A DNA stretch of 64,000 bases, taken from Pantoea dispersa (GTDB lineage: Bacteria > Pseudomonadota > Gammaproteobacteria > Enterobacterales > Enterobacteriaceae). Shown here in pieces: positions 27,182-37,124 of this stretch; position 1 is the first letter of the stretch; each line of letters opens with the position of its first letter. The translations under genes were made by a program, and so were the position numbers. Below the pieces are notes generated by a model that worked only from the letters and a program-made list of their open reading frames with translations, was not told the origin of the DNA and did no database searches. The stretch covers positions 156,427 through 220,426 of the forward strand of contig NZ_SCKT01000002.1 in the NCBI RefSeq assembly GCF_014155765.1. Reading direction: 5' to 3'.

Positions 27182-28249
27182 ATGGCTGAAATTACGCTGG
27201 CGCAAATTGAAAAGCGCTATGGCAACGTTGAGGTTCTGCGCGACATCAATCTGACCATTAAAGATGGTGAGTTCGTGGTGCTGGTCGGCCCGTCCGGCTG
27301 CGGTAAATCCACCCTGTTGCGCACCATTGCCGGCCTGGAATTAGCGACGGGCGGCAATATCCATATCGGCAGTCAGCTGATGAACGAGGTGGCGCCGAAA
27401 GACCGCGATATCTCGATGGTGTTCCAGAGCTATGCGCTCTATCCGCATCTGACGGTCGCACGCAACATGGGCTTCAGCCTTGAAATTCAGAAACGACCGC
27501 GTGCTGAGATTGAGGAGAAAGTCCGGCGAGCGGCGGAGATTCTCAGCCTGACACACCTGCTTGATCGCCGGCCAAAAGAGCTGTCGGGTGGACAACGGCA
27601 GCGCGTGGCGATGGGCCGCGCCATTGTGCGTCAGCCGCAGGTATTTCTGTTTGATGAGCCGCTTTCCAACCTCGATGCGCAACTGCGCGGCCAGATGCGC
27701 GTGGAGATCAAAAAACTGCATCAGCAAATGCACAACACCATCGTTTATGTTACCCACGATCAGGTTGAGGCCATGACGCTGGCTGACCGCATCGTGGTGC
27801 TCAACCACGGCGTCATTCAGCAGGTGGGCACACCGCTGGAGCTGTACGACACACCGGCCAATAAGTTTGTCGCCAGTTTTATCGGGTCCCCGTCGATGAA
27901 TTTTATCAACGGCGTGATGACCCCCAGCGGCGTGCGTATCAGCGACAGCGCACAGTTGCCCCTGAATACGCACTGGGCGGCACAGGCCGCTGGCCGCGAC
28001 GTTATTTACGGCATCCGGCCGGAAAACATCAGTCTGGCGCAGCCGGGTGAGCAGCATGCGCTGCCTCTTGAAGTGTCGCTGGTGGAGCCGACCGGCCTGT
28101 CCGAACTGATTCACGGTTCGCTGTTTGGCCACCCGGTTATGCTGTTTACCACCCAGCGTTCCGGCGCGCGTGCCGGTGATATTTTACCGGTCACGCTGGA
28201 CAGCGAACGTGCGATGCTGTTCGACGCCGCATCACAGCGCCGCCTGTAA
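27182..28249 (+). CDS. Carbohydrate ABC transporter ATP-binding protein (UgpC/MalK-type)
   Basis: 355 aa. Walker A GPSGCGKS, Q-loop VFQSYALYPHLTV, signature LSGGQRQRVAMGRAIVR, Walker B VFLFDEPLSNLDAQLR and switch His YVTHDQVEAMTLADR are all present. The C-terminal TOBE domain (FIGSPSMNFINGVM, YGIRPENISLAQPG) is typical of importers that share a multipurpose ATPase. The stop lies 16 bp from the convergent stop of the autotransporter gene, and I see no hairpin between them. Confidence 0.93.
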   Translation: MAEITLAQIEKRYGNVEVLRDINLTIKDGEFVVLVGPSGCGKSTLLRTIAGLELATGGNIHIGSQLMNEVAPKDRDISMVFQSYALYPHLTVARNMGFSLEIQKRPRAEIEEKVRRAAEILSLTHLLDRRPKELSGGQRQRVAMGRAIVRQPQVFLFDEPLSNLDAQLRGQMRVEIKKLHQQMHNTIVYVTHDQVEAMTLADRIVVLNHGVIQQVGTPLELYDTPANKFVASFIGSPSMNFINGVMTPSGVRISDSAQLPLNTHWAAQAAGRDVIYGIRPENISLAQPGEQHALPLEVSLVEPTGLSELIHGSLFGHPVMLFTTQRSGARAGDILPVTLDSERAMLFDAASQRRL

Positions 28250-28265
28250 TTGCACGTTTAAGCGA

Positions 28266-31200
28266 TCAAAACGACCAGCGTACCCCGGCATTGTAGCGCC
28301 AGCCTTTGACGCCGTTGCCGGCAATCTCTTTGCGGTAATCCGCCTCGGCATACAGCGCCACGTTGTTGATCAGCGTCGCCGTGCCGCCGAGGCCGACGTC
28401 CCACATCTGGCCAAATTTGCCGCTGCTGAAGCTCTGGCTCAGGTCGCTGTCGCTGGCGCCGACCCTGACCTGCGCCGTACCGCCCCACCCGCGATAATAG
28501 TTAGCGCGCAGATACGGCGTGTACTGGTTCTGACTGCTGTCCTGCCAGCTGCGCGCCACACGTGCGCCGAGCCGGCCAATGGTTTGATCGTAATCGTTAT
28601 AGGAGACGCGCGCGCCGTCAGCATCGGTAAAACTGTCCATGTTCATACGCAGCCAGCTAACCTGTGCCTGCGGTTCCAGGCGCACATCACCCGCCAGCAT
28701 CAGCGGATAGCCAGACTCGACTGACGCCGTCCAGCCGTGCCCTTTGGGTTTGGCGACCGCTTTCTGCCGCGCAATGTCGGTTTCGCCACGGTAGTCGCTC
28801 CAGCTCAGCGAACCATCCACATACCAGCCACTGCTGCGCAGCCAGGTGCCATAAAGTGACAACGTATCGCTATCAAAGCTGGTGGAGCTGTAACCGTCAG
28901 CGGCATGCGGGCGAATACGCGTGTTACCGCGCGTATAGGCGACACCGCCGCGCACGCTGTCTTCAGCGCCATCGGCGCGCAGCAGGTTGCCGCCGATCTG
29001 AACGGCGCTGTAGTTGAGGTCGAAATCATATCCCCAGGCGTCCAGGCCGCGATTGCTGTGATACTGTAAATCCGAGCCAAGGTAACGGATAAACATCTCT
29101 GCGTTGTCCTCAGGCTGCTGGCGCAGTTCGCCGAGACGCTTATGCAGATCGTCAGTGACTGCCAGCGAGTAGTACGCCAGCCCGACCGGTGCGGAGATCC
29201 AGGACGGTACCTGCGGCGTAACCGCCGGACGCACCGCCTTAACCGCACTGCCCGCCTGCGGCTGGCACAGCGAGCCATCGCTGCAGATGAAGTTGTTTGC
29301 CAGACGATAGTCCCATACGTTGCCGCCTGCGCTACTGCCCGGTGCAAAGCTGTACAGACCATACTGCCACGGCCCGGCTGCCACATAGCCATTGCTCAGC
29401 CTGAAGCTGTCGGCGCTGGCGCTGCCGGTCACCTGCACCAGCGAGACGCCTTCGCTGGCCGCGATGACATTGTCGCGATTGCTGTCCAGCAGCCCGCCGC
29501 CCTGCAGGCGGTCATCTACCCAGATGGTGCCGCTGGCGTTACCGTTAACACGTAGCACGTCGCTGTGGGTGGCTGTCGAATTGAGTTTCAGACGGCCCTG
29601 CGCGGAGGCCAGACTACCTTCGACGGTCAGGGTATTTGCCGCCACATTGCCACCGTTGGTCAGGTCGAGCGTGCCGGCATTATTTACCACCAGCGAATCA
29701 TTGCTGGCCCCCTGCAGCCGCGCGTTGACGCCATCGCCGGCGAACAGTGTGGATCCGGCATCGATATTAATGGTGCTGTGCGCCAGTTTAATGTTGTCGC
29801 TCAGCGTCCACTGCGTATCGATGAAGTTCAGCGTGCTCCAGCCCGCGCCGAGGTTGGTGCCTTTGGTGAGGTCGTCCTGCCGGAACGAACCGCCGCGCGC
29901 ATTGAGCTGGCTAAGATTCAGCGTGCTATCCGCGCCGCCGCTGGTGATATGACGGGTCTGGTTCAGACTGATAGCCTGCACCGTCGCCTGATTCGCACTG
30001 CCGTCGCCCATACTCAGGCCGCCATCCAGCGTGCCGCCCGTGACCAGCAGCGTATCGCTGCCGTTACCGGTGTTCACTTCGCCCGTGACGTTGCCCGCCA
30101 GCAGTGCCACCACATCACGGGTCGCGCCGCCTGCCACTACCACCTGATCGGCGTACGGCGCATCCAGCGTGCCCTGGTTGATAAACACCGTCTCGCCGCC
30201 GCGCAAATCAATGAGCGGTGCGACGCGGCTTTGTGAGCGGATGGTGCCCTGGTTGATCACCTGGCTGGCGCTGCGGGTGACAATCGCCGAACCGCCATCA
30301 GCATCGCGGATATCAATCAGGCCTTGAGCAATCACCCGTCCACGGGTGTTGGCACGCACGCCGGTGCCGCTGCCGTTGACTTCAATGCGGTAGTCGCGCC
30401 CAATCACTAAATCGTTGCCCGTGGTCGATCCATCTGCGTTTTCAAAACGATAGCCGGTACCGCCTGCGCCGACGTGAATCTGCGCGCTACCCGCCGGATC
30501 GAACGAGGTGGCAGAGCGAATGCCGGTGCCACCGTTAGCCTCGAAGCGCACATTACTCAGCGAAATATCACTGATGCCGGCGCGATTGTTCAGCGCAGTG
30601 CCGCTGCCGTAAGCGCCGATGATGATGTCGTTGGCTTCAAAGCGCTGCGCACCGCTGTCGAGCAGCAAACCATCGGCTTTGCCGTAAGCCGCCAGCGTGC
30701 TGGCCCCCTGCCCGTCGCCGTAAATTTTCATCGCGCCGCCGGAGCCCACGCGCAGCGCGGCGGTGCCGTCATTCACACGTAAGGTACTGTCGACCGGTAC
30801 ATACTGGCCATAACCGCTGCTGACATCCACGCCGGTGCCGCTGGCGACGCTAACCGTGCCTCGGTTGATAAAGTTACCGCCATCGTGCACCCGGGCCCCG
30901 GTACTGTTGCGGCCACGCAAATCCACTACGCCCTGCTGCTGATTAAACAGGCGCGCGTCGCCGCTGACATCAAACGCCGTGGCGTTGTGCCCGGTGCCGG
31001 TGATGAGCGAGGCGGCGTAGACCTCGGTGCCATCGCCCGACGCCTGCGCGCCGAGGGTGTTTTTGCCGTTCAGCGCGATTAGGCTGGTAATAATCCCCTG
31101 CGCGCGATCGCTGGCGCGCAGCACGGTGGCACCCTTACCGGTGACCTGATAAACATCGGTGCTGGATACCAGCGCATCCGTCCCGCTGGCCACGATGCCG

Positions 31201-34200
31201 GTGCTGTCACTGCCGCTCAGCGTGACGTTGCCAAAGCCCTGGTTGTACAGCCACGCGCCGTTGCGGATTTCATACAGCGTCGAGTTACGACTGCTGACAT
31301 CAATCGGGCTGCCGTTGACGATCAGGCGTGAGCCGGGATCAAAAGCCTGATAGCCGATCTGCTGTGCGTCGTGGAACACCACACGGCTGTTCGCGCCCAG
31401 CGTAATACGACCGCCGGCAAAGGCTTTCGCGCCGACCACGTTATCACCGTACAGATTAATTGTGCCGTTCTGGTTAATCCGCCCCAGCTGGTGATACGAG
31501 ACCGCACCGAAGGTGGTGGTTTGCTGGGTGCTCTGACCGCTGTAGAGATTAAGCGTGCCGCTATTGTTAATCTCCGTCAGGGTTTTGCCGTCGCCGGCGC
31601 CTGGATAACCATCGGCGAACAGCGCCCGGCCGTTACGCAAAATGTTGATATCGCCGCGGTTGTCGACCGTTGCGCCATACTGCGCGTAGATACCCGTTAC
31701 GCCTTCCCCCCGCAGGGAGATAGCGCCGCGATTCACCAGCCGCGCATGATTCATCACGGTAAACGGCTGCTGGTTATTGGCGCGGCCGTCTATCGCTGCC
31801 TGATTGATCAGTAAAGTGTTCGGATCGAACTGCGTATTAGGGTTAACAACGTTACCCTGCAGCGTATAGCGATTACCGTCAGCGATGGCGACGCGGGCAT
31901 CAGACCCGTTGAGGTGAATACGCGTTGCGGCATCAATGGTGGCGCGGGCGCCATCAGTAATGGTCAGCCCGCTGGCAAAGCTGGCGATGTTCAGCGTCGC
32001 GCCGTGGGTATTAATGTCAGTGCCGGCACCGCTGCCGTACACACCGGTCGCAAAAGGGCTGTTCATCGACAAAGTCAGGCCGCGCCCGTCAAAATCCGCT
32101 CCCTGCTCGACGCGAAAAATCGTGCCGTTCCACACGGAGGCGCTGTAGCGGCCGTTGGCCGGCAGATTAATGCGTGCATCCGGGCCGATACGGTAGAAAC
32201 TGATCTGTCCGCTATCCAGCATGCTGTCGCTGCCGTAAGAGGTGGGAATGGCGCGGGCGCTAACGTTGACCGTTGCCTGGCCTTCAGCACGAATCCCGAT
32301 GCCCGCTTTGCCGCTGAGCCGGATTGGGCCGGTGATATCGGCACTGGCGTGACCGCCCGGTTCGCCAGTTACCCACACCGCCGTATTGTTGGTGCCGCCA
32401 AAGCGGTCGGCGTCACCCGCCACGTTGATCGCGCCGCTGGAGAAGGCGTGCGCCTGATTGCCCGCCGTGGCGATCACTTTCAGGCCGGTGCTGTTATAGC
32501 CATTCAGATTGAGGGTACCGCGGTTGCCCACCTGGCCGCCGCTGCCGGAATCCATCGCCAGCATGGCGATATTTTCACGCGGCAGCGCCTGCGCCATACC
32601 GTTGACGTCGATAACACCGTTATTCAGGGATACCGCGTTGGGCCCGGCCTCGATGCGCATGCCAACGGCGTTTTCGACTTTTGAGCCAATAACAATGCGA
32701 CCATTATTGATGGCGCGGGAATCCAGCAGACCGGAAATGGCGCTGATGCCACCGCCGAGGCTGACCGCGACATCCTGCGTGACGTCGCCCTTGTGATTTT
32801 GCGGCGTGCGGCCGAGGTAAATCGTGCCATCGCGCGCGTTGACGAAGCTGCCCTCGCCGCTGAAACTCACCGCCGCTGCTGAGGAGCCGTTCGCTACATT
32901 GTGAATGCCGATGTTAATATTGCCGTGGTTGACCGCGCTGCTGCTGCCGAGGAATAAGCCGGCGGTGCCCCACGGCGCATCACCGATATGCACATTGAGC
33001 ACGCCATTATTGCGGAACTCACTGTCATAAATCGCGGACACCGCTGTGCCCGCATAGCCGAGAGAATCCTCCGCCACGCCGCGTCCATTGGCGGCGTTGA
33101 AAAAACCGCTGTTGATGACACCATTATTGATACCGCGCGCGCCGCTGATCAGCTCCAGCGCGCCCGCTTCGGATGAGAGCGCGTTACTGGTCGCCAGTTT
33201 TCCGGCGATAATCGCCGTTGCACCGTTGCTGGCGCGCATCACGGCGCTGGCGCTGTTGGCCACTTCCAGCGTTTTGCCGCGATTGATTTTCACACTGGCT
33301 TTCGCGCCATCGGCGCTCAGCACCACCTGATCGCCGAGTGCGGCAGCCACTTCATCATCGTAATTACCGGTGCTCATGCGGTAAACCACACGACCGTCGC
33401 GCAGGCTGAACGCCTGGTTCAGCGCGGCGTTATAACTTTCCGGGCTCAGGTTGCCGCCGCTAATCTGGTCAATCAGCCAGTCGTTATAGTTACGCAATTC
33501 ATTGAGGTTACTGACGTAATAGGCGTTGCTGCTGCCATCCTTAAGCGTGACATCAAACAGACCGGCGTAGGTCACCACGCCTCCGGCATCAAATGCCAGC
33601 CGATCGCCACCGTACGGCGGCGTGGCGGCGGTAAAGCGGATGCGGTTATTACTGTCCCAGTTAATCTGGCCGTTATTACTGCTGGCAAATAACTGACTCT
33701 GTTTGGCCGCCATTGACCAGCGATTGGTGCTGGCGTTAGCGGCTGCGCCTTGCTGACCAATATTGATATTTAACCGGCCATTAGTGACTGTCGCCACGCG
33801 CGCATCAATATATTGTTTATCGTTCACATCATAATAATCTGGCACTACCGTAGCGCCATTAATTTCCGCCGGCGCAATCATTTCCGCACTGTTATAAACC
33901 TGATAGACACGATAACTGCCTGTTTCTTCATCCGGAATACCAATAGCATAATTTTGTGCACCGAGTTGCAGGCGGGGCTCGCCGATTAAATTGTCATTAA
34001 TAATACGCCCAACCTTTTGTAGTTCACCCAGCGTGACGCTGCTCATGCCACTTTCTCCAGCGGTAAAGCGCGGCACGCCGCTCAGCGTCTGGGTGGAACC
34101 ATTACATAAGCAATAAGCGCCAACTTTATTGTCGTTGCGCTCGGGAGTGAAAGGTTTTAATACCACCGCCGATACCGGTGTGGCAGGCAGCATTAAGCCC

Positions 34201-34244
34201 TGCGCAGCAAGCAGGCTTAGTAACAAGGGATTTAATTTAAACAC
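28266..34244 (-). CDS. Giant autotransporter adhesin (type Va secretion)
   Basis: 1992-aa single-polypeptide autotransporter. The signal peptide MFKLNPLLLSLLAAQGLMLPATPVSA is cleaved before VVLKPF. The passenger (about 27-1700) is Gly/Asn-rich beta-helix repeat with many INNG/VNNGTL-type units, as in AIDA-like adhesins; no protease triad is evident. The C-terminal 280 residues form the beta-barrel, from MFIRYLGSDLQYHSNRGLDAWGYDFD to YRKEIAGNGVKGWRYNAGVRWSF with terminal Phe. Cys is rare but occurs in two close pairs, GAYCLCNGS near residue 45 and FICSDGSLCQ just before the linker to the barrel. The start is GTG at 34244 with GAGGA 7 nt upstream. No G+C anomaly is visible by eye. Confidence 0.92.
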   Translation of the reverse strand: MFKLNPLLLSLLAAQGLMLPATPVSAVVLKPFTPERNDNKVGAYCLCNGSTQTLSGVPRFTAGESGMSSVTLGELQKVGRIINDNLIGEPRLQLGAQNYAIGIPDEETGSYRVYQVYNSAEMIAPAEINGATVVPDYYDVNDKQYIDARVATVTNGRLNINIGQQGAAANASTNRWSMAAKQSQLFASSNNGQINWDSNNRIRFTAATPPYGGDRLAFDAGGVVTYAGLFDVTLKDGSSNAYYVSNLNELRNYNDWLIDQISGGNLSPESYNAALNQAFSLRDGRVVYRMSTGNYDDEVAAALGDQVVLSADGAKASVKINRGKTLEVANSASAVMRASNGATAIIAGKLATSNALSSEAGALELISGARGINNGVINSGFFNAANGRGVAEDSLGYAGTAVSAIYDSEFRNNGVLNVHIGDAPWGTAGLFLGSSSAVNHGNINIGIHNVANGSSAAAVSFSGEGSFVNARDGTIYLGRTPQNHKGDVTQDVAVSLGGGISAISGLLDSRAINNGRIVIGSKVENAVGMRIEAGPNAVSLNNGVIDVNGMAQALPRENIAMLAMDSGSGGQVGNRGTLNLNGYNSTGLKVIATAGNQAHAFSSGAINVAGDADRFGGTNNTAVWVTGEPGGHASADITGPIRLSGKAGIGIRAEGQATVNVSARAIPTSYGSDSMLDSGQISFYRIGPDARINLPANGRYSASVWNGTIFRVEQGADFDGRGLTLSMNSPFATGVYGSGAGTDINTHGATLNIASFASGLTITDGARATIDAATRIHLNGSDARVAIADGNRYTLQGNVVNPNTQFDPNTLLINQAAIDGRANNQQPFTVMNHARLVNRGAISLRGEGVTGIYAQYGATVDNRGDINILRNGRALFADGYPGAGDGKTLTEINNSGTLNLYSGQSTQQTTTFGAVSYHQLGRINQNGTINLYGDNVVGAKAFAGGRITLGANSRVVFHDAQQIGYQAFDPGSRLIVNGSPIDVSSRNSTLYEIRNGAWLYNQGFGNVTLSGSDSTGIVASGTDALVSSTDVYQVTGKGATVLRASDRAQGIITSLIALNGKNTLGAQASGDGTEVYAASLITGTGHNATAFDVSGDARLFNQQQGVVDLRGRNSTGARVHDGGNFINRGTVSVASGTGVDVSSGYGQYVPVDSTLRVNDGTAALRVGSGGAMKIYGDGQGASTLAAYGKADGLLLDSGAQRFEANDIIIGAYGSGTALNNRAGISDISLSNVRFEANGGTGIRSATSFDPAGSAQIHVGAGGTGYRFENADGSTTGNDLVIGRDYRIEVNGSGTGVRANTRGRVIAQGLIDIRDADGGSAIVTRSASQVINQGTIRSQSRVAPLIDLRGGETVFINQGTLDAPYADQVVVAGGATRDVVALLAGNVTGEVNTGNGSDTLLVTGGTLDGGLSMGDGSANQATVQAISLNQTRHITSGGADSTLNLSQLNARGGSFRQDDLTKGTNLGAGWSTLNFIDTQWTLSDNIKLAHSTINIDAGSTLFAGDGVNARLQGASNDSLVVNNAGTLDLTNGGNVAANTLTVEGSLASAQGRLKLNSTATHSDVLRVNGNASGTIWVDDRLQGGGLLDSNRDNVIAASEGVSLVQVTGSASADSFRLSNGYVAAGPWQYGLYSFAPGSSAGGNVWDYRLANNFICSDGSLCQPQAGSAVKAVRPAVTPQVPSWISAPVGLAYYSLAVTDDLHKRLGELRQQPEDNAEMFIRYLGSDLQYHSNRGLDAWGYDFDLNYSAVQIGGNLLRADGAEDSVRGGVAYTRGNTRIRPHAADGYSSTSFDSDTLSLYGTWLRSSGWYVDGSLSWSDYRGETDIARQKAVAKPKGHGWTASVESGYPLMLAGDVRLEPQAQVSWLRMNMDSFTDADGARVSYNDYDQTIGRLGARVARSWQDSSQNQYTPYLRANYYRGWGGTAQVRVGASDSDLSQSFSSGKFGQMWDVGLGGTATLINNVALYAEADYRKEIAGNGVKGWRYNAGVRWSF

Positions 34245-34509
34245 ACTATTGTCCTCACCAGAGAAAAGACAAATGCCGCACAGCGAATGCGCAGTGCGGG
34301 AAAATAGCGAAGCGAAATATATTGTCGTAATAGGTTACGGCTGGAAATCCGTTGAAATGAGTATTACCGCGATCAGCTTAAAACGTCCAGTTTGACTTAA
34401 GGAATTGTGATGACGGCGATAAGCTTTAGGAATTGCGCTAACGGCCTGAGATAATTATCTGGAACTAAAAATGCGGAAAATGGCAAAAATCAGATGGCGG
34501 GAAATAATA
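34245..34509. other. Leader and promoter region of the autotransporter gene
   Basis: About 265 bp between the autotransporter start and the hairpin after the acyltransferase gene. It is A+T-richer than its flanks and must hold the leftward promoter of the autotransporter. I cannot identify a specific regulator site. Confidence 0.4.
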
Positions 34510-34533
34510 CCCGGCACGCCAGTGGCGGCCGGG
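34510..34533 (-). terminator. Terminator hairpin after the acyltransferase gene
   Basis: CCCGGC-A-CGCC-AGT-GGCG-GCCGGG forms a 10-bp stem with one bulged A and a 3-nt loop, 12 bp past the acyltransferase stop. In the minus direction it is followed by a T-rich stretch (TATTATTT). Confidence 0.6.
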
Positions 34534-34544
34534 CATGATGACAA

Positions 34545-35681
34545 TTACAGTCGCGCTTCGACCGGCACCGCCACCTTTTTATCTTTCGGCTTGAGGCCAA
34601 ACATGAACGAGGCGAAGCGTGAACGTTTGACGATGGCGTAACACACCGCGCTCAGCGCAATGCCGAGGGCAAAATCGATCAGGACATACAGGACTGACAG
34701 GTTATCCGGTAACCAGACATCCAGCAGCCATGAGAAAATGATCACCACCGGATAGTGCAGCAAATAGATGATCAGCGCGGAATCCACAATCGCCGTCAGA
34801 ATGCGACTCTCTTTCACGTTGATACGTTCGAAGCTAAACACCAGCCAGTAGGACAGCATCACCGACAGCACGCTGCCCAGCATCACCGGCACATATTTCA
34901 TCACCCCGGTGATGTGGTTGTGCGCGACGACATAGCAGGCGGCCCACACCGCCAGCACCAGCGCGGCCACCAGCCAGCCATTCATCAGTTTACTGTTGGC
35001 GTACCGGGCAATTTTCTCGCGGTTGACGTATAACGCAAAACCGGCGGTGTAGTAGACGAGGAAGCGTGCGGTCACCGGGATGAGCTCGACAAATTCACCG
35101 CGGCCTTTCACCAGAAACTTCAGCACGAAGCAGGCGTTACCGAGAACCACCAGCGTGGCGATCAGCATTGGCAACGACATTTTGCCCAGCTGACGGGCGC
35201 TCCACTGATAGAACGCGCCGGGTACCAGCAGCGACATCACCGACAGCGACACGAGGAACCACAGGTGGTGCATCATGGTATAGCTGTTTAGCCAGCCTTC
35301 GAGACTCAGCGGGGTGTTATTCATCTGTCCCGCGATAAAATACATCAGCGGCGGAATAAACAGATAGGCTGATATCAGCGGAATCAGGACGCGCTTACGG
35401 CGATTATCCGTAAAGAATTTCTGCCCTTTGCGCAAAATAATCAGCGCGGAGAACATGCCCGAAAGAAAGAAGAACACTTCCATCCTGAAGGTGTGCACCA
35501 TGCTCAGCAGTGCCGTGAATATTTCCGAGGGATCGCGCTGCGCGACATAATACCAGCCATTCTCACCCGGTAAACTCCGTGAGGCGTGTAATAACACCCC
35601 TTCCAGAATTAGGCCGGCACGCAGCAGATCCAGGCCAATATTGCGGCTGGATAAAAAGGATTCTGTTTTCACATTGCACAT
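34545..35681 (-). CDS. Acyltransferase family 3 membrane protein, OpgC/MdoC-like
   Basis: 378 aa with about ten hydrophobic segments. The acyltransferase-3 hallmark is RNIGLDLLRAGLILEGVLLHASR at the N-terminus (His of the catalytic R/K-x10-H region). MEVFFFLSGMFSALIILRKGQ and MMHHLWFLVSLSVM are characteristic of the OpgC branch, which succinylates periplasmic glucans. The C-terminus is basic. The first ATG (35681) is almost on top of AGG, and an in-frame GTG at 35672 has better spacing to AGGA, so the true start may be there. It is divergent from a periplasmic SGNH hydrolase gene; the two could add and remove ester groups on the same glycan (inference). Confidence 0.85.
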   Translation of the reverse strand: MCNVKTESFLSSRNIGLDLLRAGLILEGVLLHASRSLPGENGWYYVAQRDPSEIFTALLSMVHTFRMEVFFFLSGMFSALIILRKGQKFFTDNRRKRVLIPLISAYLFIPPLMYFIAGQMNNTPLSLEGWLNSYTMMHHLWFLVSLSVMSLLVPGAFYQWSARQLGKMSLPMLIATLVVLGNACFVLKFLVKGRGEFVELIPVTARFLVYYTAGFALYVNREKIARYANSKLMNGWLVAALVLAVWAACYVVAHNHITGVMKYVPVMLGSVLSVMLSYWLVFSFERINVKESRILTAIVDSALIIYLLHYPVVIIFSWLLDVWLPDNLSVLYVLIDFALGIALSAVCYAIVKRSRFASFMFGLKPKDKKVAVPVEARL

Positions 35682-36242
35682 CCTGAAATGAGTTGTAACG
35701 CAATCATAATGATTCAGTCAGAATGCTAACACCGGATTAATCTGTATACATTATGTTTAGAAACGTTTCGGAATTTCGCCATAGTGTAAAGAATGTCACT
35801 GTGCAATGGCCATAAAGCTTAAGCCAGAATGTTCTGATGGTAAAAGTTATCGTCAGGCAGCGCCTATTCGCTGCTAACCGCCGGATAAACAGCGAAAACC
35901 CGCTACTTTACAACAGGTTGTGGATTATCCAGTTCGACTCGCAGTGCGAAAATTCGCTAATCAAACGGCGTTATGTCCTGAAGCAACCATGATGTTTTAA
36001 GCAGGCGTCAATGCGGGATTTTCTGGCTGAAGAGTGACTGTTGGGTAAGGTTTGATTTTATGTAACTGTATTTAAATGACTTTTATTCAGCGGGCAGCTT
36101 TTGTCTCAGAGTTGACCTAATTTTCACCCCGCAACCGTGCTTTCGGATTGTTGACCCGCAATCTCCCCTGTTAAGGTAATTCACTTACAGTAAACAATCG
36201 ATTCTCCATGTAACCTTGAGTATCAAAAGGCGGAAATTTGTT
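35682..36242. other. Long divergent intergenic region between acyltransferase and SGNH hydrolase genes
   Basis: About 560 bp without a supportable gene. It is A+T-rich near both gene starts, consistent with two outward promoters. It contains the palindrome GAAACGTTTC listed at 35760-35769. I see no ORF with a ribosome-binding site and no structured RNA that I recognise. Confidence 0.4.
35760..35769. promoter_or_regulatory. Cra/LacI-family-like palindrome
   Basis: GAAACGTTTC is a perfect 10-bp palindrome and matches the core of Cra (FruR) sites, with one mismatch on each flank of the 12-bp consensus. It lies about 80 bp upstream of the acyltransferase start. A lone 10-mer is weak evidence. 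Confidence 0.3.
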
Positions 36243-37043
36243 ATGCAACGAGCGCTATCTGGCATCGTCACTTTGCTGATTACCACAGCCTGTCTGTGCA
36301 ATAACGCATTCGCCGAAAGCGGCAAGCCCGATAATAACTTTATTATTGAAGCCTATGGCGGTTCCAGTACGCGCGGTGCCATGGCGATAAAGGAAAATGG
36401 CAAATTGCGCGCAATTTATATTAAAGACAATGAGATTGCTCTGATTAACCAGTGGCTACAGGAGAAGTATGGCGATGGCATTCGCGTAGTGAATAAAGGC
36501 GCGTCCTCATCGCAGGCCATGGACCTGTTAAATGGCAAATATTTCTACAAGAATAATAAAAGCTGGCGCGAAGAGATGAAGAAATCGCCGGCCAAAATCA
36601 TTTTGCTGAATTTTGCCACCAACGATGCACGCCATTTCCATTTCCGCGATATAGAAAAGGATTACCAGGTTAGCCCGGATAAATATACCCAGGTGATGAC
36701 ACAGCTGATTACTATTGCCCGTGAAGAGGGTAAGCAGGTGATATTACAGGAGCCGCACCCGATTTGTGGCCGCGCGGAGAAATGGCACGTTGCACCTTAC
36801 GTCACCAAACTGGACGCGCTGGCTAAAGCAGAATCGGTGCCGCTGGCGCGTCAGTATCAGCGCATCCTGCAGATGAAAGACTGGCAGTCGCTGATGTCAC
36901 CCGACTGTATTCATCCGTCCGAACAGCTGTACCGCATGAAAGCAGAGGAAACTTTTTCGGTGCTGGTCTCCCACTTTAATACCGAGCTGGCTGCTGCCGG
37001 GCATGGCAAAACCCCGGATGGCGAGCAGGTGGCGAAACGCTAA
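36243..37043 (+). CDS. Periplasmic SGNH/GDSL-type hydrolase
   Basis: 266-aa secreted esterase-like protein. The signal peptide MQRALSGIVTLLITTACLCNNAFA is cleaved before ESGKPD. Block I is IEAYGGSSTRG, with Gly in place of Asp before the nucleophile region (GGSS instead of GDS). Block II is the Gly in VNKGASSSQ. Block III is NFATND with the oxyanion Asn. Block V is SPDCIHPSEQ with the catalytic Asp and His. A TTG start at 36216 would add nine basic residues, but the ATG at 36243 with GGAAA upstream and an immediate signal peptide is more likely. The probable substrate is an ester on a polysaccharide or lipid; the divergent OpgC-like acyltransferase hints at a glycan. Confidence 0.8.
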   Translation: MQRALSGIVTLLITTACLCNNAFAESGKPDNNFIIEAYGGSSTRGAMAIKENGKLRAIYIKDNEIALINQWLQEKYGDGIRVVNKGASSSQAMDLLNGKYFYKNNKSWREEMKKSPAKIILLNFATNDARHFHFRDIEKDYQVSPDKYTQVMTQLITIAREEGKQVILQEPHPICGRAEKWHVAPYVTKLDALAKAESVPLARQYQRILQMKDWQSLMSPDCIHPSEQLYRMKAEETFSVLVSHFNTELAAAGHGKTPDGEQVAKR

Positions 37044-37124
37044 GCCGGTGATTGGCTGACCGGTGAAAACGGCTTAACGCGATAGTGTAGCGACATATTA
37101 ACGGTAGTCTTTACCACCACGCTG

